Shown here: piece by piece, positions 1 through 6,986 of the stretch
How the letters are laid out: the number at the start of each line of letters is the position of its first letter
How positions within the stretch are numbered: the first letter of the stretch is position 1
NCBI GenBank assembly: GCA_012522985.1
Contig: JAAYJJ010000083.1
Coordinates: 1-7,897 of the forward strand
Source: Aliarcobacter butzleri
Lineage (GTDB): Bacteria > Campylobacterota > Campylobacteria > Campylobacterales > Arcobacteraceae
DNA: 7,897 nucleotides
Direction: 5' to 3'
The notes under the pieces: model-generated
What the model was told of the DNA's origin: nothing
Seen by the model: only the letters and a program-made list of their open reading frames with translations
Databases searched by the model: none
Program-made: the position numbers and the translations under genes

Positions 1-342
1 ATTGATAATCTCTTTTGAAACTTCTTCTATATGGCTCTTTTTAACCTCAAAAAGAAGTTCATCATGTATTTGTAAAAGCATCTTACAATTTTCATTGTTT
101 TTATATAATTTATAGATTTTATTCATAGCTAACTTTATAAGATCTGCTGCACTTCCTTGAAAAACTGTATTTACCGCCTCTCTTAAATATGTTGCTTTTT
201 GCATCTCATTTGCACCCTCAAAGTCAAAATACCTTCTTCTTTGTAACAAAGTCGTTACAAAATTGTTATTTAAAACCTCATCTTCAATACTTTTTAGATA
301 ATTTTTAACAGTAGGGAAAGATTCAAAATAATCTTCTATATA
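1..342 (-). pseudogene. polA: Remainder of polA after the premature stop: polymerase palm with motif C (runs off the window)
   Basis: Translating the minus strand in the same frame past the TAA gives 114 uninterrupted residues of classical Pol I C-terminus. It starts YIEDYFESFPTVK, matching the family segment after the O-helix (YMDLYFERYP in E. coli). It continues with LLQRRRYF, then REAVNTVFQGSAADLIKLAM, then motif C QIHDELLFEV (His 66-64, Asp 63-61, Glu 60-58). No frame change is needed, so the break is a substitution-type nonsense codon and not an indel. No Shine-Dalgarno plus start codon stands out just after the stop, so a separately translated second subunit is unlikely. Conservation of the segment implies a very recent mutation, a sequence error or readthrough. 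About 866 codons of polA are visible; a few dozen more should lie left of the window. Confidence 0.9.
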
Positions 343-345
343 TTA
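343..345 (-). other. In-frame premature TAA codon in polA
   Basis: The minus-strand codons around the site read GCA AAA TAA TAT ATA GAA, i.e. A-K-stop-Y-I-E. By alignment from memory with E. coli Pol I (EAQKYMDLYF), the stop replaces a position occupied by Lys. A single A-to-T change from AAA, or a change from GAA or CAA, would create it. It is the only stop interrupting any gene in the window. Confidence 0.9.
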
Positions 346-2595
346 TTTTGCTATTTTATACTCTATATCTAATGTTTGAGAGAGTTTTCTAGGTCCCATA
401 CCATATATAAGTCCAAAATTTATAGTTTTTGCTATATCTCTTTTATTTTTGCCTTCAACTTCTCCAAAAAGCCTAATTGCTGTTTGTAAATGGATATCAA
501 GGTTATTGTTAAATGCCTCCACCAATGAAGGATCTTGTGAAAAATGAGCCAAAAATCTAAGCTCTATTTGAGAATAATCAACAGACATTAAAAGATAATC
601 ATCTTTTGCTACAAAAGCCTCTCTTATAGCCTTACCTAACTCACTTCTTATTGGTATATTTTGAAGATTTGGATTTTTACTGCTAAGTCTTCCTGTTGCT
701 GTTCCTGTATGTAAAAAGCTTGTATGAACTCTATGTTCTTTACTTTGCTTTGCAAAGTTTTGTAAAGGTAAAACATAAGTAGAATAGAGCTTATACACCT
801 CTCTATACTCTAATAGCTTTTCTATAATAAGATGTTCGTTTTTAAGCTCTAATAATACTTGTTCATTTGTACTATAGCCTGTTTTTGTCTTTTTTTTAGC
901 TTTTAGTCCCAATCTTTCAAATAAAATAGTTGCAAGTTGTTTAGGAGAGTTGATATTAAACTCACATCCAGCACTTTCATAAATAGAGTAACTCAAATCT
1001 TTTATCTGCTTATCAAAGCTCTCTTCTAATGACTTTAAAAACTCTATATCTACTTTTATACCATTTCTTTCCATCTCTAATAATACATATATAAAAGGAA
1101 ACTCCAGCTCAAATGCTAGTTTTATAAGATGTGAATCTCTTTTGTTTAATAGATCTTGTAACTTAAAAAAGAGTTTATATGTAATCAAAGCATCTTCTGC
1201 TGCATATTTACAAGCTTGATAAATATCTAAACTAGCAAAAGAGTCCTTTTTGCCAACTATTTCACTATAAGCTATCATCTTATGTGAAAAATATTCTTGT
1301 GACATTGATTCTAAAGAGACACTTCCTGCAAAGTTATAAAGCCATCCCATAATCATAGTATCAGCAAATAAATTGAGCTCTATATCAAGATTGTTTTTAA
1401 TAATCTCATAATCATATTTAAAATTTTGGAAAACTAACTTATATTTACTAAGTGATTTCATAGCTTTTTTAGCATCATCTATACTAATTTGTTCTATTAC
1501 TCCTAAATAAGAGTGATTTATAGGGATATAATAGGCTTTACTTGAATCAAAACAAAAAGAAAATCCAACTATATTTGCACTTAGGCTATCTAAAGAGTCT
1601 GTTTCAGTATCAATAGCTACTATACTACCCATAGGAATAGAGTCTATTATACTATTTAATTTACTAACACTATTTATCATAATATACTCAAAATCAACAC
1701 TATTTTTACTAATAGGCGTTGATGTCTCAAAACCAAGCCCATTGGTATGAACTCGTTTTAATATAGCTGTTAAATCATAGTTAGTTAATTCATCAGCTAT
1801 TTTTAATATAGGATTTTCTTGTGGTAAAGCAAACTCTTCTATACTTATATCTTTACATATATCACTTGCTAGAGTTACTAGCTTATGGCTAAGATAGGCG
1901 TTATCTTTATTTTCTAATAAAAGAGTTTTCCATCTAGGTTTTTGGATATTATCTATATTTGCATATATATTATCCAATGTTCCAAACTGTGTTATCAGCT
2001 CTGTTGCAGTTTTTTGCCCTACTCCTTTTACCCCAGGGACATTATCTGCACTATCTCCTACTAAGGATTGATAATAGGTAAAAAGCTTTGGAGGGATACC
2101 ATATTTTTGTAAACACTTATCTTCATTGATAATCTCTTTTTTAATAGGATCAAAAAGAAATATTTTATCATCATCAATAAGTTGATATAAATCTTTATCA
2201 TGACTTACTATTCTTATAATAAGCCCCTTTTGAGAAGCTTGTTTTGCTAGTGATGCTATTATATCATCTGCTTCATAACCCTCTTTTAAAGCTGTTTTAA
2301 ATCCCATTTTATTGATCCACTCTATTGCTATAGGAAGTTGCCTTAACAAGTCTTGTGGTACTTCAGGCCTATGAGCTTTATACTCTTTATATAATTCATT
2401 TCTAAAAGTATCCCCTTTACTATCAAGAGCAAATACTAAATAATCTGTTTGAAAATCTTTTCCCAAACTTGCTATGAAGTTCATAAAACCAGTTAAAAGT
2501 CCAGTAGGAAATCCATTTTTTGCCTTAAGTGGTGGCAAAGCATAGTAGTTTCTAAATAAAAATCCAAAAGTATCTATTATAGTTAGTGTTTTCAT
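343..2595 (-). CDS. polA: DNA polymerase I, N-terminal 750 residues, ended early by an in-frame TAA
   Basis: DNA polymerase I fills gaps and removes RNA primers during replication and repair. Residues below count from the first of two adjacent Met codons (2598). Residues 1-290 are the 5'-nuclease domain, with EADDIIA (109-115), SHDKDLYQL (132-140) and GDSADNVPGVKGVGQKTA (181-198). Residues 320-480 are a 3'-5' exonuclease domain with all three motifs visible: DTE (D330, E332), NFKYD (N392, D396) and YAAED (Y465, D469), so proofreading looks intact. The polymerase domain has TGRLSSKNPNLQNIPIR (635-651), motif A VDYSQIELR (D674) and motif B R720/K724/F728/Y732-G733. The frame then meets TAA at 345-343, before motif C. 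I prefer the second ATG (2595) because GAGG at 2606-2603 lies 7 nt from it but only 4 nt from the first. If translation ends here, the product keeps both nuclease domains but cannot polymerise. Family assignment is certain; functional status is open. Confidence 0.95.
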   Translation of the reverse strand: MKTLTIIDTFGFLFRNYYALPPLKAKNGFPTGLLTGFMNFIASLGKDFQTDYLVFALDSKGDTFRNELYKEYKAHRPEVPQDLLRQLPIAIEWINKMGFKTALKEGYEADDIIASLAKQASQKGLIIRIVSHDKDLYQLIDDDKIFLFDPIKKEIINEDKCLQKYGIPPKLFTYYQSLVGDSADNVPGVKGVGQKTATELITQFGTLDNIYANIDNIQKPRWKTLLLENKDNAYLSHKLVTLASDICKDISIEEFALPQENPILKIADELTNYDLTAILKRVHTNGLGFETSTPISKNSVDFEYIMINSVSKLNSIIDSIPMGSIVAIDTETDSLDSLSANIVGFSFCFDSSKAYYIPINHSYLGVIEQISIDDAKKAMKSLSKYKLVFQNFKYDYEIIKNNLDIELNLFADTMIMGWLYNFAGSVSLESMSQEYFSHKMIAYSEIVGKKDSFASLDIYQACKYAAEDALITYKLFFKLQDLLNKRDSHLIKLAFELEFPFIYVLLEMERNGIKVDIEFLKSLEESFDKQIKDLSYSIYESAGCEFNINSPKQLATILFERLGLKAKKKTKTGYSTNEQVLLELKNEHLIIEKLLEYREVYKLYSTYVLPLQNFAKQSKEHRVHTSFLHTGTATGRLSSKNPNLQNIPIRSELGKAIREAFVAKDDYLLMSVDYSQIELRFLAHFSQDPSLVEAFNNNLDIHLQTAIRLFGEVEGKNKRDIAKTINFGLIYGMGPRKLSQTLDIEYKIAK

Positions 2596-2598
2596 CAT

Positions 2599-2667
2599 TT
2601 TTCCTCACATTTTATAAGCAATACTATACTATAATAATACATAAATTGGGATAAGCTATGGGTATTT
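2599..2667. promoter_or_regulatory. Divergent promoter region between polA and the sensor kinase
   Basis: This 69-bp gap must start transcription both ways. On the plus strand there is a perfect TATAAT at 2630-2635, placing a start near 2642 and giving the kinase mRNA a leader of about 25 nt. On the minus strand, TATAGT occurs twice in tandem (2633-2628 and 2628-2623) as -10 candidates for polA, followed by its GAGG Shine-Dalgarno at 2606-2603. The -10 elements of the two directions overlap physically, so the two polymerases may compete. No clear -35 boxes are seen, which is normal for Campylobacterota sigma-70 promoters. The boxes are visible; their use is inferred. Confidence 0.5.
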
Positions 2668-4161
2668 ATGTATAAAGAGATAGAAAAACTTAAACAAAAC
2701 AATTCTGAACTTAGAGAAATAATCAACAACTCATGGGATGGTATTGCTATTATAGATAAGCAAGGTAAGCTTATTTATGTAAACAACGCTTTTTCACCTA
2801 TTTTAGCATATCCAAAAGAGGAAATTGTAAAAAAATACTTTCATAACTTTATGCACCAAGAGTATAAAGAACCTTTTTTAAAACTTATCCAATCAACAAT
2901 AAATAATAAATATGCAAATAGTATGGAACTAGCTTGTATAAGAAAAGATAAAAAGAGCGTTTATCTATACGTAACTCTATCACAAATGCTAAATCAACAC
3001 TTTTTTGTACTAAATGCTATGGATATTACCAAACAAAAATCAGATGCAACAATCCTAAACCAATATGTTATATCTGCTCATTTGGATTTAAATGGTAACT
3101 ATACAAATGTAAGTGATGCGTTTTTATATAAAACCAACTATACTAAAGATGAATTAATCAATAAAGCATTTAACTCTATTGTAAGTACAAATGAAACAAA
3201 TATAGAGTTTGAAACTATAAAACAAATAGTACAAAAAAATAACTCTTTTAATTTAAAGTTATCTTTTTATACAAAAGATCAAAATACTCTTTGGTTTGAT
3301 ACAAAAATACGAGCTGTTTATAATAAATATGGAGATACTATAGCTTATACTATTTTGATGTTTGATATAACTCAAGAGCTTTATTTTAAAGATAAAACTA
3401 TAAGTTTATCCAAAGAGATAACTGATGCAAAAACACAAATAAAACAAAAAGATCAAATTTTAGCAGATAAAATGAAACTTGCTATTATGGCTGAAACATT
3501 GCAACTCATCTCTCATGAATGGAGACAACCTCTTAATCTTATATCACTGAAAGCACAAAAGATAGAGCTAGATGTCTCTTTTGGTAATGAGTTATCAACC
3601 AATACTTTATTAGAAGATTTAGAACAAATCAAACAAAAAGCTGATGAACTTTCACAAACTATAGAAGAGTTTCATAGATTTGTAAAACTAAAAGATATAA
3701 AAAGCACTATTAGTCTATATAAAATCATAGAAAAAGCTATATCTATATTTGATAAAACAAAAAACAACTCAAATATAGTAGTCAATATAGAATCAAAAGA
3801 AGATATTATTATAGATACCTATCCAAATGAGTTATCAACTATTTTAGTAAATATTCTTACAAATGCCTCTGAAGCTATCCATAAAAATAGTATCAAAAAT
3901 GGTAAAATATCTATCAAACACTATATTGAAGGTAATCTTTTGTTTATTGAGGTTATTGATAATGGAGGAGGAATAGAACAAGAGATTCTTAATAAAATCT
4001 TTGAACCATACTTCTCAACAAAAGAACAAAAGCATGGAGTAGGACTTGGATTGTATGTTTGTAAAATCATTATACAGACTCATCTTGGAGGAAATATTGA
4101 AGTTTTTAATAACACTCAAGGTACAACTATTAAAATAAGTTTGCCTATTAAATATTTATAA
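2668..4161 (+). CDS. Cytoplasmic PAS-PAS sensor histidine kinase (orphan)
   Basis: The 497-residue protein is a two-component sensor kinase. Residues 10-122 form a PAS domain (DGIAIIDKQGKLIYVNNAF at 24-42, closing with VLNAMDITKQK). Residues 130-236 form a second PAS-like domain (LDLNGNYTNVSDAF, DELINKAF, ending ILMFDITQE). A Lys/Gln-rich helical linker (240-275) leads to the H-box LISHEWRQPLNLI with phospho-acceptor H283, an H-box type common in Arcobacter and Sulfurimonas relatives. The ATPase domain has N-box NILTNASEAI (N395, N399), G1 DNGGGIE (431-437), F-box IFEPYFSTK (444-452) and G2 GVGLGL (457-462), so it should be active. I see no signal peptide, membrane segment or receiver domain, so it probably senses a cytoplasmic cue such as redox state, a ligand or a flavin/haem cofactor. 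No response regulator lies in the window. The start at 2668 has only a weak GGG (2660-2662) upstream. Confidence 0.9.
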   Translation: MYKEIEKLKQNNSELREIINNSWDGIAIIDKQGKLIYVNNAFSPILAYPKEEIVKKYFHNFMHQEYKEPFLKLIQSTINNKYANSMELACIRKDKKSVYLYVTLSQMLNQHFFVLNAMDITKQKSDATILNQYVISAHLDLNGNYTNVSDAFLYKTNYTKDELINKAFNSIVSTNETNIEFETIKQIVQKNNSFNLKLSFYTKDQNTLWFDTKIRAVYNKYGDTIAYTILMFDITQELYFKDKTISLSKEITDAKTQIKQKDQILADKMKLAIMAETLQLISHEWRQPLNLISLKAQKIELDVSFGNELSTNTLLEDLEQIKQKADELSQTIEEFHRFVKLKDIKSTISLYKIIEKAISIFDKTKNNSNIVVNIESKEDIIIDTYPNELSTILVNILTNASEAIHKNSIKNGKISIKHYIEGNLLFIEVIDNGGGIEQEILNKIFEPYFSTKEQKHGVGLGLYVCKIIIQTHLGGNIEVFNNTQGTTIKISLPIKYL

Positions 4162-4188
4162 ACTAAAATAGCTTAAAAATTAAAAAAA

Positions 4189-4254
4189 TATGATAATATT
4201 CCACATTTAAAACAAAATCTAATTAAGTGTGGTAAAACAAGGAGTAATAATTAA
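4189..4254 (+). promoter_or_regulatory. Promoter and leader of the glucan synthase gene
   Basis: A -10-like sequence, TATGATAAT (4189-4197), lies in a very A/T-rich stretch and predicts a transcript start near 4203. The leader then holds a stem-loop (listed separately) and AAGGAG (4239-4244), a strong Shine-Dalgarno whose 10-nt distance to the ATG at 4255 is slightly long. This suggests the synthase has its own promoter in addition to any readthrough from the kinase gene. The boxes are visible; promoter use is inferred. Confidence 0.4.
4201..4232 (+). repeat. 10-bp inverted repeat / RNA stem-loop in the synthase leader
   Basis: CCACATTTAA (4201-4210) and TTAAGTGTGG (4223-4232) can pair over all ten positions as RNA, with one U-G wobble, around a 12-nt loop. 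No U-tract follows; the next element is the AAGGAG Shine-Dalgarno 7 nt later. It is therefore not a typical terminator of the kinase gene. It overlaps the predicted transcription start of the synthase, so it could be a 5'-end stabilising hairpin, a translation control element, or a dimeric repressor site in DNA. Confidence 0.6.
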
Positions 4255-6783
4255 ATGAGATATATAGTTTTTGCACTTCTTCTTGCAGGATTTTTTCAAA
4301 TCTTTGTCTGGATCAATCAAGATTTTGATGTTTTTATTACACAAGAAAATATTGAAAATACATTTGAGTCACTCTCATATTCACCATATAAAGGGTATAA
4401 AAAAACACCTTTAAGTAAAGAAGAGGTTAAAGCTGATTTAATACTTTTATCTTCATATACATCAAAAATAAGGACATATTCAACTCAAGATACACTCTAT
4501 ATAATAGATGCACTAAAAGAGATTGATGGTATTAAGCTAGATCTTGGACTTTGGCTAAGTAGTGACTATCAAGCCAATCTTCAAGAGCTAGAAAAAGCAA
4601 GATATCTACTACTTAGCTACCCTGAACTTATCAATGCAGTTATAGTAGGCAATGAGGTACTACTAAGAGAAGATTTAAATATAGATGAATTAAATGCTTA
4701 TATATTTTTAGTAAAAGAGATGACAAATAAGCCTGTAACAACTGCTGATGTATGGAATATATGGCTTGATAATCCAAAACTTTTAAAATATATTAGTTAT
4801 ATTACTGTGCATATCTTACCTTATTGGGAAAAAGTCCCTGTAGAGCAATACAACTCATTTATAATACAAAAATATAATCTTATCAAAAAAACATACCCAA
4901 ATATCAAAATAACCATAGGTGAAACAGGATGGCCAAGCCATGGATATAACAACCAATCAGCTATAGCAAATCTAAAAAATCAAGCACTTGTAATAAGAAC
5001 ATTTTTAAATACTGCTAAACTCAACAATTGGTCATACAATATAATAGAGGCCTTTGATCAGCCATGGAAAGGATATGAAGAGGGTAATGTTGGGCAATAC
5101 TGGGGTATATTTAACTCAAATAGAGAGTTAAAATTTAAACTAAGTGGAGAGGTGAGCATAAACAAAAACTGGCTTTATCAAATGATAGCTGCTATTTTAA
5201 TAGGTGCGATACTTACATTTTTTGGGCTTAGAAATCAAGAAGTCAATCTTTTTCACTCACTAGCTTATGGAGTTACTGCTCAAGGGATGGCATTTGGTAT
5301 AGTTATGGCTGCAACTTATCCTTTTATAAACTATATGAACTTTGGTATGTGGGTTATGTGGGGTATGGGAACCTTGCTTATGATACCTCTTATTATTATA
5401 ACCCTAGCAAAAGCAAATGAGCTTTTTAAAAGTTCTATAGGAGTAGCCCCATGTAGGCTAATACCACTTAATCTAAAAACAGACAATGTCCCTTTTGTCT
5501 CTATACATGTTCCTGCATATAAAGAAGAGCCTTATGTACTAGAAGAGACTCTAAAATCACTATCAAAACTAAACTATCCAAATTATGAAGTTTTGGTTAT
5601 TATCAATAATACCCCTGATGAATACTATAAAAAACCAATAAAAGAGCTTTGTGATAGCTTAGGTGATAGTTTCAAATATCTTGATATTACCTGTAGTGGA
5701 TTTAAAGCTGGTGCTTTAAATGAAGCTTTAAACTATATAGATAAAAGCACTGAAATCATAGCAGTTATTGATGCTGATTATAAAGTAAAGCCTTCATGGC
5801 TAGTAGATCTAGTACCTTTGTTTGATGATAAAAAAGTAGCAATAGTTCAAGCACCACAAGATCATAGAGATGGCGATGAATCTATACTAAAACAAGCTAT
5901 GAATGCTGAATATGCTGGATTTTTTGATATAGGTATGATAGATAGAAATGAAGAAAATGCCATAGTTGTTCATGGTACTATGGTACTTGTTAGACTCCAA
6001 GCTATGCTTGAAGTTGGAGGATGGGGAACTGATACTATAGTAGAAGATAGTGAACTAGGACTAAGGCTCTTTGAAGCTGGATATATAGCTCACTATACCA
6101 ATAGAAGATATGGTTATGGACTACTTCCTGATACTCTACAAGCTTTTAAGACACAAAGACATAGATGGGCTTATGGTGCTATACAGATACTTAAAAAACA
6201 CTTTCGTGAGTTTAAGCCATCAAGTACCTCTTTAAGCCCTAGACAAAAACACAAATTTATAACTGGATGGTTTTTTTGGCTAAGTGATGCTATGGGTCCT
6301 GTTATGGCTATTATGAATATTATTTGGGTGCCTGTTATTATATTTGTAGGAGTTACTATACCAACTATTCCACTTACTATTCCTATAATTACCGCCTTTT
6401 TAGTTAATATACTGCATACTTTTATACTCTATAGGCTTAAAGTCAAAGCTACACTAAAAGATACATTTCTAAGTTCAATAGCCTCTATGAGTTTGCAACT
6501 TATTATATTTAAAGCTGTTTTTGATGGATTTGTAAAAGATGGACTACCCTTTAAAAGAACTCAAAAAGGTGGAAAAGCAAATAAAGCAACATCAAATCCT
6601 ATATTTTATGAAACACTTTTAGCTACGCTTTTGAGCATTTCTTTTATAGGGCTTATTATCTCCAATAAAGATAGCGGTATAACAGAAATCTATGTATTTG
6701 CCACAACTTTGCTTATACAAAGTATTCCTTATTATAGTGCTATTGCTATGAGGTATTTGGAGCTTTATAGTATTAAAGAGTAG
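4255..6783 (+). CDS. GH17-GT2 membrane fusion protein, NdvB-like beta-glucan synthase
   Basis: This 842-residue inner-membrane protein probably polymerises and remodels a beta-glucan. Residues 3-20 are a membrane anchor. Residues 40-295 resemble glycoside hydrolase family 17, with VGNEV (acid/base E134), IGETGWPS (nucleophile E223) and EAFDQPWKGYEEGNVGQYWG (265-284). Three membrane helices follow (about 308-325, 335-357, 363-385). Residues 412-660 are a processive GT2 domain: HVPAYKEEP (418-426), GFKAGALNEAL (482-492), DAD (D506, D508), VEDSELG with probable base D598, and QRHRW (634-638). About five more helices fill 670-830. Counting helices from a cytoplasmic N-terminus puts GH17 in the periplasm and GT2 in the cytoplasm. 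The GT2 domain would add sugar from UDP-glucose and extrude the chain, which GH17 could branch, cyclise or trim. Related fusions in Pseudomonas and Bradyrhizobium make beta-1,3-type glucans; the linkage here is inferred. AAGGAG supports the ATG start. Confidence 0.88.
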   Translation: MRYIVFALLLAGFFQIFVWINQDFDVFITQENIENTFESLSYSPYKGYKKTPLSKEEVKADLILLSSYTSKIRTYSTQDTLYIIDALKEIDGIKLDLGLWLSSDYQANLQELEKARYLLLSYPELINAVIVGNEVLLREDLNIDELNAYIFLVKEMTNKPVTTADVWNIWLDNPKLLKYISYITVHILPYWEKVPVEQYNSFIIQKYNLIKKTYPNIKITIGETGWPSHGYNNQSAIANLKNQALVIRTFLNTAKLNNWSYNIIEAFDQPWKGYEEGNVGQYWGIFNSNRELKFKLSGEVSINKNWLYQMIAAILIGAILTFFGLRNQEVNLFHSLAYGVTAQGMAFGIVMAATYPFINYMNFGMWVMWGMGTLLMIPLIIITLAKANELFKSSIGVAPCRLIPLNLKTDNVPFVSIHVPAYKEEPYVLEETLKSLSKLNYPNYEVLVIINNTPDEYYKKPIKELCDSLGDSFKYLDITCSGFKAGALNEALNYIDKSTEIIAVIDADYKVKPSWLVDLVPLFDDKKVAIVQAPQDHRDGDESILKQAMNAEYAGFFDIGMIDRNEENAIVVHGTMVLVRLQAMLEVGGWGTDTIVEDSELGLRLFEAGYIAHYTNRRYGYGLLPDTLQAFKTQRHRWAYGAIQILKKHFREFKPSSTSLSPRQKHKFITGWFFWLSDAMGPVMAIMNIIWVPVIIFVGVTIPTIPLTIPIITAFLVNILHTFILYRLKVKATLKDTFLSSIASMSLQLIIFKAVFDGFVKDGLPFKRTQKGGKANKATSNPIFYETLLATLLSISFIGLIISNKDSGITEIYVFATTLLIQSIPYYSAIAMRYLELYSIKE

Positions 6784-6822
6784 TTATTAGTCGTTAGTCA
6801 ATAGTCATTAGTCGATAGTTTT
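6781..6822 (+). repeat. Six-unit 7-bp tandem repeat (TAGTCNN) starting at the synthase stop codon
   Basis: TAGT recurs at exact 7-base steps: TAGTTAT (6781), TAGTCGT (6788), TAGTCAA (6795), TAGTCAT (6802), TAGTCGA (6809), TAGTTTT (6816). The inner four units share TAGTC and the outer two have TAGTT. The first TAG is the stop codon of the synthase. Because 7 is not a multiple of 3, the TAGs fall in all three frames, so the array also acts as an all-frame stop. Similar heptamer arrays (TAGTCAT and its complement GACTAAT types) are known to me from intergenic DNA of other bacteria, notably cyanobacteria. Function is unknown. Confidence 0.8.
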
Positions 6823-6838
6823 TGGTGAGTAAGTAGTA

Positions 6839-6860
6839 AAGTGATGTTTCTACATCACTT
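6839..6860. repeat. Perfect 9-bp hairpin between convergent genes
   Basis: AAGTGATGT (6839-6847) and ACATCACTT (6852-6860) pair perfectly around a TTCT loop. On the plus strand it follows the synthase stop by about 55 nt and could end that transcript, but it is followed by CCAAAAAAAT instead of a T-run. On the minus strand it is followed by TACTACTTACTC. It is therefore either a U-tract-poor terminator or a 3'-end stabilising hairpin. Campylobacterota terminators often deviate from the textbook form, so the role stays open. Confidence 0.5.
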
Positions 6861-6862
6861 CC

Positions 6863-6924
6863 AAAAAAATATTTATAAAGTAAGATTTTTTCACAAAACG
6901 TACTAAAGCTCAAGAACCTTACTT
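6863..6924 (-). terminator. Candidate intrinsic terminator of kdsB
   Basis: Read on the minus strand, AAGTAAGGTT (6924-6915) pairs with AATCTTACTT (6887-6878) over ten positions with one G-U. A stretch follows that ends in seven T residues (6869-6863). The position, about 55 nt past the kdsB stop and facing the convergent synthase gene, fits a terminator. The 27-nt loop and the spacer before the T-run are atypical, which lowers confidence. Confidence 0.35.
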
Positions 6925-6986
6925 ACACTAAAAATAAGCAATAAAACAATACAAGCTAGATAAAATAGTCCAAATGCAATTATCCA
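6903..6986 (-). other. Open hydrophobic frame directly after kdsB, without a standard start codon
   Basis: In the -1 frame relative to kdsB, codons from the TGG at 6986-6984 to a TAG at 6905-6903 encode about 27 residues. They begin WIIAFGLFYLACIV and continue LLLIFSV before a short SKVLEL tail, which looks like one membrane helix with a charged end. The frame is closed upstream by TAA within kdsB and has no ATG, GTG or TTG at its beginning. It would be reached only by a -1 slip on the five T residues at the end of kdsB (GTT TTT GGA TAA), or if one T is missing from the sequence. It may also be a chance product of T-rich DNA or a gene remnant. Confidence 0.25.

Noticed and set aside
1..342. 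A split polymerase with a separately translated C-terminal subunit
   Set aside because: No start codon with a Shine-Dalgarno is visible near the stop. The first in-frame ATG lies about 47 codons into the segment, beyond conserved Pol I sequence.
340..350. A frameshift in polA
   Set aside because: The residues on both sides of the TAA are in the same frame and align with the family without a gap, so only a nonsense codon is needed to explain the break.
2596..2598. First ATG of polA as the start
   Set aside because: It is only 4 nt from the GAGG Shine-Dalgarno, while the next codon, also ATG, has the better 7-nt spacing. The difference is one residue.
4201..4232. Rho-independent terminator of the kinase gene
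   Set aside because: The stem-loop is not followed by a T-run on the plus strand and lies between a -10-like box and a Shine-Dalgarno.
6781..6822. CRISPR repeat or phage attachment site
   Set aside because: The units are 7 bp with no spacers, there are no cas genes, and no integrase or tRNA is nearby.
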